A stretch of 46,154 nucleotides of DNA, from NCBI RefSeq assembly GCF_013214815.1, contig NZ_JABSPU010000018.1, forward strand, positions 1 through 46,154, given 5' to 3'. Made by a program: the position numbers and the translations under genes. Source of the stretch: Gilvibacter sp. Its GTDB lineage: Bacteria; Bacteroidota; Bacteroidia; Flavobacteriales; Flavobacteriaceae. Below, piece after piece: positions 1-7,059 of the stretch. The notes beneath the pieces are model-generated. The model did no database searches. It had not been told where the DNA came from and worked only from the letters and a program-made list of their open reading frames with translations. The stretch's first letter is position 1, and the number at the start of each line of letters is the position of its first letter.

Positions 1-248
1 AGAATTCTATTAGAACTTGGGCATCATCAGTTAGGGATACAGCTTCTTCAAAGTCGCTTACCCATTTTTTCTGCCCACGAAGTTTTTTCATAAAGACTTC
101 TGCTTCTTTGGGATTGTTCCAGAAGTTAGGATCGAAGGTCTTTTCTTCGTCATTGGCTATAATGACACGCTTTCCAGCAATGTCAAAGCTACCTCCTTAA
201 CGCATCCTGGCGCTCTCTAAGATCCTTGATCTGATCTGTTGTAGTCAT
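1..248 (-). CDS. prfB: Peptide chain release factor 2, 5' part, with programmed +1 frameshift site
   Basis: RF2 terminates translation at UGA and UAA. Only the N-terminal end lies in the window; the gene runs off the left edge. The ATG at 248-246 opens a short frame reading MTTTDQIKDLRERQDALRR. The +1 frame then continues with DIAGKRVIIANDEEKTFDP and WNNPKEAEVFMKKL, the typical RF2 N-terminus. The junction is TTAAGGAGGTAGCTTTGAC (about 182-200 on the minus strand), which has the perfect Shine-Dalgarno-like AAGGAGGT and the CTT TGA C slip site of autoregulated prfB genes. Unusually, the codon between them is TAG (191-189), so frame 0 meets UAG at codon 20 before UGA at codon 22. Family identity is certain; how the gene is decoded is not. 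Confidence 0.9.
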
Positions 249-266
249 ACTTGCTTGTTAGTCATA

Positions 267-274
267 CAAAAATA
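267..274 (-). promoter_or_regulatory. -7 box TATTTTTG for prfB
   Basis: On the minus strand this is an exact match to the Bacteroidota -7 consensus TAnnTTTG, 18 bases before the prfB ATG. A TTG lies 23 bases further upstream, slightly beyond the usual -33 spacing, so the upstream half is weak. Confidence 0.45.
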
Positions 275-339
275 GAACTTCAAGGTCTGCGATGAAACAA
301 TTTTGACGTATTTTTATGCCTCTAGCAAACCATTTTTTT

Positions 340-2754
340 ATGAAGCGATTGATTTGCCTCTTGGCAATTGTATGTTGTATCTCCCCAGTTAAATCACAAT
401 TTTTAGAAAAGCAGGAAGACCTACAAGCCTTTAAAGGCTTCTTCGATTTTCATTACAGTCCTAAAACGGGCGCTATTTATTTAGAAGTTGATAAACTCGA
501 TCAGGAGTTTTTGTACGTGCATTCGCTGACTTCTGGTTTAGGTTCCAATGACATCGGCTTGGACCGTGGGCAGTTGGGAGATGGTGTGATTGTGAAATTC
601 ATCAAATCAGGAAATAAACTATTGCTCTTGCAACCCAATCAGGACTACAGAGCAGTTACGGACAATGAAGCAGAACGCAAATCCGTAGAACAAGCTTTTG
701 CCAAATCTGTGCTGTTTGGTTTTGATATTAAGGAGACCACAGCGAGTGGCAGCTATGTTATTGATCTTACACCCTTTTTAATGCTCGATACTCACGGCGT
801 TGCGCAACGTTTGGCTCGAGCTAAAGAAGGAAAGTACAGCTTGGACAAAACCCGTAATGTCTTGTGGATGGAACGCACCAAGGCATTCCCTAAGAATGTT
901 GAATTTGAAGCCATGCTCACCTTTAAAGGGCAGCCCACAGGCAGAAATGTCAGCAGTGTAGCTCCTGATGCCAGTGCTTTGACAGTAATTCAGCATCACA
1001 GTTTTGTACAATTGCCAGATGATGGCTATTCACCCAGAGCTTTTGATCCGCGCAGTGGAGCTATTCACCGATCTTACTTGGATTATTCCACCCCGATTTG
1101 GGAACCGATCCGTAAACGAATCATTGTAAGACACCGCTTGGAAAAGAAGAACCCTGGTGCAGCAGTAAGCGAGGCTGTTGAACCTATTATTTACTATCTA
1201 GATCCCGGAACTCCAGAGCCCGTGCGTTCTGCACTTTTAGAAGGCGGACGTTGGTGGAATCAGGCGTTTGAAGCTATCGGTTATAAAGACGCTTTTCAGG
1301 TTAAGATCCTCCCAGAGGATGCCGATCCTATGGACCTTAGGTACAATATGATCCAATGGGTACACCGGTCTACTCGTGGTTGGAGTTATGGAGCGAGCAT
1401 TGTAGACCCACGTACCGGGGAGATATTAAAAGGACATGTAAGTCTGGGGAGTTTGAGGATTCGTCAGGATTTTATGATTGCTCAGGCATTGATGAATCAG
1501 CCTTTTGCAAACAATGATGATAATTATGGCCCTATGTTGGAAATGGCCTTGGCTAGAATAAGACAGCTCTCTGCACACGAGATAGGACATACCCTAGGTT
1601 TTGCTCACAATTTTGCGGCCAGCCCAACCGGGCGTGCCAGTGTGATGGATTATCCTCATCCGCTTTTAAGAATGAAGAATGGACAATTAGACATCAGTAA
1701 TGCTTATGATACAGGCATTGGAGTTTGGGATAAGGTCACTGTAGCTTATTCCTATGGTGATCCTGCGGCCGGGCAATCAGAGAAAGACTATTTGGATGAA
1801 GTATTGAGTCAGGCACAAAAAGATGGCCTCCAATTCATATCGGACAGTGATGCGCGCGCTCAAGGCGGGGCACACGCTTTTGCTCACCTTTGGGATAATG
1901 GGGAAGATGCAGTTAAAGAATTGGAAGAGGTTATGAAACTGCGTCAGACCGCTATGAATAATTTTTCTGTGGATAATATCCGCAGCGGAGAACCACTAAC
2001 GGTACTGGAAGATGTATTTGTACCGCTGTATTTCTTCCACCGCTACCAAACAGAAGCTGCTGTAAAGCTGATAGGTGGCTTAAACTACAACTACTCGGTT
2101 AAGGGAGATGGTAATTTGATTCACGAGGTAGTGAGTAAAAAGGAGCAATTGAAGGCGCTACAGGCCATGATGGAGACCCTAAAGCCCGAAAACTTAGTGA
2201 TTCCTGAGCATGTTTTAGAGCTTTTCCCACCGCGTGCCTTTGGCTATTGGAGAGATCGTGAATCCTTCAAAGGAAAGACTGGAGTGGCTTTTGACCCTGT
2301 GGGTGCGGCCACAACCGCTGCAGATTTCACCTTGGGACTTTTGTTGCACCCAGAGCGGGCTAATCGTCTGAACCAGCAATCGGCTATGAATAGCAAAAAT
2401 GCCAGCTTTTTGGACATTATGAATTATCTGAATGCACAAATCATCTCAGTTTACCAATTCGACACTGAATACGAGGCGGAGATCTCCAAAGCTGTTAAAC
2501 ACCGCGTTATTCAACATATGATGAACTTAGCCATGGATGGAAGAACCACTCCTAGTGTAAAGGCACTTGTGCTGAGCTTTTTGACATCCAATCAGGATAT
2601 ATTAACTGAAGAGGGCAGTTTGTTTTCCCAGTTCTTAGCACTTGAAATTAAAAACTTCATGGAAGACCCTGAGGAATACAAGCCGCAATCCGCTCCAACA
2701 ATTCCTGATGGAAGTCCTATTGGGAGCTTTCAGTGTTCACACAATCAACACTAA
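340..2754 (+). CDS. Secreted zinc-dependent metalloprotease (DUF4953/DUF5117/DUF5118 type)
   Basis: A secreted or periplasmic zinc peptidase of the large Bacteroidota family built of DUF5118, DUF5117 and a C-terminal metzincin-like DUF4953. The zinc site is visible as HEIGHTLGFAH (HExxHxxGxxH, first codon at 1576), followed by a Met-turn-like SVMDYPHP about 30 residues later. I chose the ATG at 340 over the in-frame ATG at 316 because it gives a clean signal peptide, MKRLICLLAIVCCISPVKSQ, and a protein of 804 residues, normal for the family. The substrate is unknown. It is the first gene of a tight run: the next gene starts 6 bases after its stop, and ltaE directly abuts that gene. I see nothing that links a protease to threonine aldolase functionally. 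Confidence 0.88.
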   Translation: MKRLICLLAIVCCISPVKSQFLEKQEDLQAFKGFFDFHYSPKTGAIYLEVDKLDQEFLYVHSLTSGLGSNDIGLDRGQLGDGVIVKFIKSGNKLLLLQPNQDYRAVTDNEAERKSVEQAFAKSVLFGFDIKETTASGSYVIDLTPFLMLDTHGVAQRLARAKEGKYSLDKTRNVLWMERTKAFPKNVEFEAMLTFKGQPTGRNVSSVAPDASALTVIQHHSFVQLPDDGYSPRAFDPRSGAIHRSYLDYSTPIWEPIRKRIIVRHRLEKKNPGAAVSEAVEPIIYYLDPGTPEPVRSALLEGGRWWNQAFEAIGYKDAFQVKILPEDADPMDLRYNMIQWVHRSTRGWSYGASIVDPRTGEILKGHVSLGSLRIRQDFMIAQALMNQPFANNDDNYGPMLEMALARIRQLSAHEIGHTLGFAHNFAASPTGRASVMDYPHPLLRMKNGQLDISNAYDTGIGVWDKVTVAYSYGDPAAGQSEKDYLDEVLSQAQKDGLQFISDSDARAQGGAHAFAHLWDNGEDAVKELEEVMKLRQTAMNNFSVDNIRSGEPLTVLEDVFVPLYFFHRYQTEAAVKLIGGLNYNYSVKGDGNLIHEVVSKKEQLKALQAMMETLKPENLVIPEHVLELFPPRAFGYWRDRESFKGKTGVAFDPVGAATTAADFTLGLLLHPERANRLNQQSAMNSKNASFLDIMNYLNAQIISVYQFDTEYEAEISKAVKHRVIQHMMNLAMDGRTTPSVKALVLSFLTSNQDILTEEGSLFSQFLALEIKNFMEDPEEYKPQSAPTIPDGSPIGSFQCSHNQH

Positions 2755-2760
2755 AGAGAG

Positions 2761-3387
2761 ATGAAACAGCTTGTATTAATAAGTGTACTGCTACTTAGCA
2801 TCTCATCGTTTGCTCAAAACGACGCCCAATATGTAGAAGGCTTGCTCAGAGACCATGTGGAAGCCTTGCAGGCTGAGGGAGTGACGGAGATCTTTGTACG
2901 TGCTCACAAGTGTGAAGGAAATGTTCAACGCTTTATGCTGCGCGATGGGAGCTGGTGTACTTCCAACGGAACGTATATTGAAACTGCGGTTGTTTATGCT
3001 AAGGACGAACAACTCTATTTGACAAAAATTGACAATTGCGGTTTGTTTAAAACGGTTAAGCTTGAGGATCCAAAGATATTCGCCTATTACAAAGAACACG
3101 AGCAAACCCTCAAAACAGAACGGCTTAAAGATTACGATACTGATGTTCCTTATACAGATACCAAAGCCAGGACAGAAGTATACAATTGTCGTTGGGCGTA
3201 TGTCTTTTTTACGGGAACTGAAACATTCAACTCGCGCTATGACGAGATCCAGTTGACCAACGATCCGGAGCATCCCAATAAAAATTTTGAATACAACAAC
3301 AATCATCCTCTAGTAGCCTTAGAAGCTATGGTGGATGATACCTTGAAAAGCCTTGAATCTCAAGGTAAACTCAATAGAAAATACTAA
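2761..3387 (+). CDS. Exported protein of unknown function
   Basis: 208 residues starting with a signal peptide (MKQLVLISVLLLSISSFAQ) typical of periplasmic flavobacterial proteins. The mature part contains four cysteines (in HKCEG, SWCTS, DNCGLF and YNCRW), which could form disulfides, and many charged and aromatic residues. I do not recognise a domain. It is squeezed between the metalloprotease (6-base gap) and threonine aldolase (stop TAA immediately followed by the next ATG), so the three are almost certainly co-transcribed. Confidence 0.75.
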   Translation: MKQLVLISVLLLSISSFAQNDAQYVEGLLRDHVEALQAEGVTEIFVRAHKCEGNVQRFMLRDGSWCTSNGTYIETAVVYAKDEQLYLTKIDNCGLFKTVKLEDPKIFAYYKEHEQTLKTERLKDYDTDVPYTDTKARTEVYNCRWAYVFFTGTETFNSRYDEIQLTNDPEHPNKNFEYNNNHPLVALEAMVDDTLKSLESQGKLNRKY

Positions 3388-4401
3388 ATGATAGACCTCA
3401 GAAGCGATACGGTTACCAAACCGACACCTGGCATGCTTCAAGCCATTATGCAGGCAGAAGTAGGCGATGATGTTTATAAAGAAGACCCGAGCGCAAATGC
3501 CTTAGAGCAGCGTATGGCTGAAATGTTTGGAAAGCCTGCGGCGCTATTCTTTCCAACGGGAAGTATGGCCAATCAAGCGGCAATTAAATTACATACTCAA
3601 CCCGGAGAACAATTGATCTGCGATAAATACGCGCATGTTTATAATTATGAGGGTGGAGGTGTTTCTTTCAATAGTGGGGTGTCTTGTAAACTTTTGGACG
3701 GCACACATGGCAAGATCACTGCGGCTCAAGTTGAAGCCGCTATCAATCCACCTGATTTTTATCACAGCCCGCTGACAACTTTGGTCTGTCTGGAGAATAC
3801 CACCAATAAAGGAGGAGGGGCTTGTTACGACTTTGATACCATTGACGAGATCCGCGCAGTTTGTGACAAACACGGTTTGGGCCTTCACTTAGACGGTGCT
3901 CGTTTAATGAATGCTATAGTTGCCAAAGGGCAGGATCCCAAGGAATTTGGTAAACGCTTTGATACCATCACCGTATGTTTTAGTAAAGGTTTAGGTACTC
4001 CCATAGGAACCGTTTTGATGGGTGATCAAGACCACATGGATAATGCGATTCGCGTCCGAAAGGTTTTAGGTGGCGGAATGCGCCAAATAGGTTATATGGC
4101 TGCAGCCTGTCTTTACGCCTTAGATCATCATGTGGAGCGATTGGCTGAGGATCATAAGAAGGCTAAAGAAATAGGGGAGGTTTTACAAAGTTTGCCTCAG
4201 GTAAAAAAGGTGGCGCCAGTGGAGACCAATATTGTGATCTTTCATGTTGAAGATGAATCTGCCTTTTTAAAAGCGATGGATGACCATAATATAATAGTGA
4301 GTAATATGGGGCAAGGAGCGTTGCGTGTAGTGACGCATTTGGATTATTCTGATGCCATGCATCAAGAGTTTTTGGAAATACTCAGAAAGACATTGTCATA
4401 A
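3388..4401 (+). CDS. ltaE: Low-specificity L-threonine aldolase
   Basis: A PLP enzyme of fold type I that cleaves L-threonine or allo-threonine to glycine and acetaldehyde in the cytoplasm. The start MIDLRSDTVTKPTPGML, the segment LHLDGARLMNA and the PLP lysine in TVCFSKGLGTPIG (Lys200) are characteristic, and 337 residues is the normal length. Its ATG follows the preceding TAA with no gap, so it is translated from the upstream operon. A strong hairpin terminator starts right after its stop codon. Confidence 0.93.
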   Translation: MIDLRSDTVTKPTPGMLQAIMQAEVGDDVYKEDPSANALEQRMAEMFGKPAALFFPTGSMANQAAIKLHTQPGEQLICDKYAHVYNYEGGGVSFNSGVSCKLLDGTHGKITAAQVEAAINPPDFYHSPLTTLVCLENTTNKGGGACYDFDTIDEIRAVCDKHGLGLHLDGARLMNAIVAKGQDPKEFGKRFDTITVCFSKGLGTPIGTVLMGDQDHMDNAIRVRKVLGGGMRQIGYMAAACLYALDHHVERLAEDHKKAKEIGEVLQSLPQVKKVAPVETNIVIFHVEDESAFLKAMDDHNIIVSNMGQGALRVVTHLDYSDAMHQEFLEILRKTLS

Positions 4402-4403
4402 AA

Positions 4404-4435
4404 AAAGCCCTGCAATTGCAGGGCTTTGATTTTTT
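4404..4435. terminator. Bidirectional rho-independent terminator
   Basis: A 24-base perfect inverted repeat (4404-4427; AAAGCCCTGCAA and its complement) is followed by a T-rich stretch on the plus strand and by T residues on the minus strand. It lies between the convergent ltaE and YegP-like genes and can serve both. Confidence 0.85.
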
Positions 4436-4449
4436 AAAGGACGCTGGAT

Positions 4450-4776
4450 TTATTCTACCTCCTTAACATCTGCGTCTGGAGCGTTGTTCTTGATAGATTG
4501 AATTCCATTCTCCATACCAGCTTCTGCAGCATACATTTGGCTCGTACCAATGATTTGGCTGTTGGCAGCTTTTAGGTTGAAGTAGAATTTTCCATTTTTA
4601 GCCGTGTTGCGCTCAAATTTAGCGTCGTCGCTAGAATTCTTACGCACAGACTCAATACCATTCATCGCACCGCTTTTGCTCGCGTATACTTGGCTAGAAA
4701 GGATAACTTGCCCGTTTTTGGCCTTCAGTACAAAGTGATACTGATCGGATCCTTCTTTTTGCTTCAATTCAAACAT
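4450..4776 (-). CDS. YegP-like protein with two DUF1508 repeats
   Basis: 108 residues made of two copies of the roughly 50-residue DUF1508 unit. Each has an F-x-F/L-K-A-x-N-x-Q-x-I core followed by SQ(V/M)YA and a NGIxS helix (GQVILSSQVYASKSGAMNGI and SQIIGTSQMYAAEAGMENGI). The family is small, cytoplasmic and of unknown biochemical function. It is a single gene, convergent with ltaE across a shared terminator. Confidence 0.88.
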   Translation of the reverse strand: MFELKQKEGSDQYHFVLKAKNGQVILSSQVYASKSGAMNGIESVRKNSSDDAKFERNTAKNGKFYFNLKAANSQIIGTSQMYAAEAGMENGIQSIKNNAPDADVKEVE

Positions 4777-5007
4777 GTTTGTATTATTTGGTGTTAAACT
4801 TCGTATGTGTAAGTAAATATCCGAAAAAAAACCAGAAAATCATTTTGATCGAGGCTTAACCCTTCAAAATTTACGGTCTAGGTATTTCACCGATTATTTG
4901 TGTTGTTGAGCGATTAAGCTTTTCGATTTCTTGCATTCTAATGTTAAAGGAATTCTAAGAAAGGGACATTTGCCCCACGTTAAAACAAATCACTGATTAA
5001 CATCACA

Positions 5008-6102
5008 ATGAGAAAAATTGTACCACTAATCCTGGCTGTTGGTCTCGCGAATCTAGCTCAAGCCCAAGACCTTCCGTCAAATCCAGAACCTAGAAAATGT
5101 TACGTACGTTGTACTACCCCAGACGTATATGTAAATGAAGATGAGCAAGTAATGGTTAAGCCTGCTTATAAGGTATTAAAAACCGTTCCTGCACAGTATG
5201 AGACCGTGACTGAGCGCGTAATGGTAAAAGTGGCTGGTAAGAAACTGGTTGTAGTTCCAGAAAAGTGGGGAACTGAGACCATCTCTTATGTAAAGAAACA
5301 AGGAGCATCTACACTACGTATAATTCCTGCAAGCTTTTCTAGTGACTCAGAGACTTTGGAGATCAAACCAGCTTATGCTCAATGGGAGCTTGGTACTGCA
5401 GCACCTGACTATGCTTCTGCCAACCCAGATGATTGTCGTTACTGGTGTTATAAAGGATATCCTGCAGAATTTCAGACAGTTGCTGTTCAGCGCTTAGCAA
5501 ATGATGTTAGCACAATTTCTACACCAGTTGCTGAAGTTCCTGCTTCGTACACCAAGCGTTTGGTTATTGAGCCAGCTCGTGTGGAAGAAGTAGAGATTCC
5601 TGCAGAATACGCTACTATCACTAAAACCGTATTGGTTAAAGATGCGCAAGTTGTAGAAGAGACTATTCCTGCAGTTTACAAAACGATCACCCGTGAAGTA
5701 TTGCAAACAAAAGGTGGACTTACTACTTGGAAAGAAGTAGAGTGTGAGCTTTTGGAATACAACGACTTGAACATCAACTGGAAATTAGGATCAGCTACTT
5801 TGACTACAGATGCTAAGCGTGAAATCGATACCAAATTACTTCCTGTATTGAAAGACGGAGTTCGTGTAGAGATCGCTTCTCACACAGATTCAAGAGGTAC
5901 TGCTGCCAGCAACAGAGATCTTTCTGAGCGTCGTGCGCAAGCGGTAACTAACTACTTGATCTCTAAAGGGATCAACTCTAGCCGTATCGTTTCTAACGGA
6001 TATGGAGAGTCTCAGTTGTTAAACCGTTGTGCTGATGGTGTTTCTTGTTCTGAGCGCGAGCACAGAGCAAACCGCAGAACGCAGTTTAGAATCATTCAGT
6101 AA
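5008..6102 (+). CDS. OmpA-family outer-membrane/peptidoglycan-linking protein with duplicated N-terminal domain
   Basis: 364 residues with a signal peptide (MRKIVPLILAVGLANLAQAQ). Residues about 255-364 form an OmpA C-terminal domain that binds peptidoglycan: it contains IASHTDSRGTAASNRDLSERR, GYGES and the C-x(6)-C insertion with EHRANRRTQF usual in Bacteroidota. The preceding 220 residues are not a beta-barrel; they consist of two similar halves, each opening with a C-x3-C pair (Cys31/Cys35, Cys143/Cys147) and containing repeated proline-led strands such as VPAQYETVTERVMVK, IPAEYATITKTVLVK and IPAVYKTITREVLQ. The gene is monocistronic, with a terminator 30 bases downstream. The role of the N-terminal repeats is unknown. 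Confidence 0.88.
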   Translation: MRKIVPLILAVGLANLAQAQDLPSNPEPRKCYVRCTTPDVYVNEDEQVMVKPAYKVLKTVPAQYETVTERVMVKVAGKKLVVVPEKWGTETISYVKKQGASTLRIIPASFSSDSETLEIKPAYAQWELGTAAPDYASANPDDCRYWCYKGYPAEFQTVAVQRLANDVSTISTPVAEVPASYTKRLVIEPARVEEVEIPAEYATITKTVLVKDAQVVEETIPAVYKTITREVLQTKGGLTTWKEVECELLEYNDLNINWKLGSATLTTDAKREIDTKLLPVLKDGVRVEIASHTDSRGTAASNRDLSERRAQAVTNYLISKGINSSRIVSNGYGESQLLNRCADGVSCSEREHRANRRTQFRIIQ

Positions 6103-6131
6103 TTCACAATCAATCCTGTGAACTACTCGTG

Positions 6132-6167
6132 GAGGAGTCCCATTTATTTGGGGCTTCTCTTTTTTTT
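6132..6167 (+). terminator. Rho-independent terminator after the OmpA-family gene
   Basis: GAGGAGTCCCA (6132-6142) pairs over 11 positions, two of them G-U, with TGGGGCTTCTC (6149-6159) around a 6-base loop. Eight T residues follow. Confidence 0.85.
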
Positions 6168-6207
6168 GTCCATTTTTGGCATGATATCTGTTTCCTAATC
6201 AACAACT

Positions 6208-6663
6208 ATGAGAACCCTACTAATTTTTTTAAGTATTCTCTTTACGCAAAGCGGATGGTCACAAACCCAGGAGAAGACCCAATGGATGACCAATCTGGAA
6301 GAGGCCCAGAAGATGGCAAAGAAGGATAAGATGCCTGTCTTGCTTTATTTTACGGGGAGCGATTGGTGCGCGCCTTGCATACAGTTAAAGGAGGATTTCT
6401 TAGAGACCGAGGAGTTCCGTGCTAAGACCCAGGGCTACTACCTGGTAAAGATTGACATTCCCCGTCGAATTGACATTGTTTCTCCAGAACAATTAGCCTA
6501 TAATAAAGAAGTCCTGAAAAAATACAATTCAGACCGTTCCTTTCCCTTATTGATCGCTTACAATCACAAGGGCAAAAAGATAGGGGAGGTCTCTGGATAC
6601 AGCAGTCTTCGCGATACTACCTACCACTATGAGTTATTGGATAAGATAGCCTACAAATACTAG
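6208..6663 (+). CDS. Exported thioredoxin-fold protein
   Basis: 151 residues with a signal peptide ([19 protein letters not shown]) and a thioredoxin domain whose active site is W-C-A-P-C (Cys54, Cys57) in [12 protein letters not shown]. The order of elements (helix of charged residues, [11 protein letters not shown], later [20 protein letters not shown]) fits the thioredoxin_7 type of periplasmic thiol-disulfide oxidoreductases or reductive chaperones. Its last codon overlaps the end of the convergent YbaB gene by 4 bases. The partner protein is not evident. Confidence 0.85.
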   Translation: MRTLLIFLSILFTQSGWSQTQEKTQWMTNLEEAQKMAKKDKMPVLLYFTGSDWCAPCIQLKEDFLETEEFRAKTQGYYLVKIDIPRRIDIVSPEQLAYNKEVLKKYNSDRSFPLLIAYNHKGKKIGEVSGYSSLRDTTYHYELLDKIAYKY

Positions 6664-6986
6664 CCAAACATATTGTCTAGCCCAGGAATGTTGGGCATTC
6701 CTTCCTTGGCAACAGCTGCGAGTTCGGTCTCATTTACAGAAGTTGCCTGCGCAATAGCTTTGTTCAAAGTGATCACCAAATAATCTTCTAATTGTTCCTT
6801 ATCATTTAAAAGTTCATCAGCAATGGTGATGTTCTTGATCTCGCGATTGGCCGTTAGGGTCACTTTAATTGTTCCTTCTGAATTCTCTGCATCTATCAAT
6901 ACGGTGTTTAAGCGCTCTTTTGTAGCAGCAACCTTGGCTTGGGTCTCTTTGAGTTTGCCCATCATTCCCATTATATCTCCAAACAT
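6660..6986 (-). CDS. YbaB/EbfC family nucleoid-associated protein
   Basis: 108 residues matching the small dimeric DNA-binding family YbaB/Ebf[20 protein letters not shown] is followed by a long helix, then the [19 protein letters not shown] sheet segment and a C-terminal helical part. Proteins of this family bind DNA non-specifically and compact the nucleoid. It is a single gene here, tail to tail with the thioredoxin-like gene. A TAAATTTG box at 7009-7016 precedes it. Confidence 0.88.
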   Translation of the reverse strand: MFGDIMGMMGKLKETQAKVAATKERLNTVLIDAENSEGTIKVTLTANREIKNITIADELLNDKEQLEDYLVITLNKAIAQATSVNETELAAVAKEGMPNIPGLDNMFG

Positions 6987-7008
6987 AGCTTTAAGATTTT
7001 ATTCGCTA

Positions 7009-7016
7009 CAAATTTA
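7009..7016 (-). promoter_or_regulatory. -7 box TAAATTTG for ybaB
   Basis: Exact TAnnTTTG match on the minus strand, 22 bases before the YbaB ATG. A TTG is present 24 bases upstream, slightly far for a -33 element. Confidence 0.4.
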
Positions 7017-7059
7017 CTAATTTAGAGGGCCTATTTAAAACAATTAGAAACTCAAAATC

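Noticed and set aside
2803-3306. Minus-strand open frame of 167 codons
   Set aside because: Lies opposite the exported protein at 2761-3387, which fits tightly in an operon; no start context or promoter.
4965-4972. GACATTTG before the OmpA-family gene as a -7 box
   Set aside because: Seven of eight bases fit, but the nearest TTG is 31 bases upstream and the first base is wrong; I could not define the promoter of this gene.
6177-6192. TGGCATGATATCTGTT before the thioredoxin-like gene, resembling a sigma-54 element
   Set aside because: GG-N10-G spacing fits, but the -12 part reads CTGT and transcription would start only about six bases before the ATG; too weak to include with the other four.
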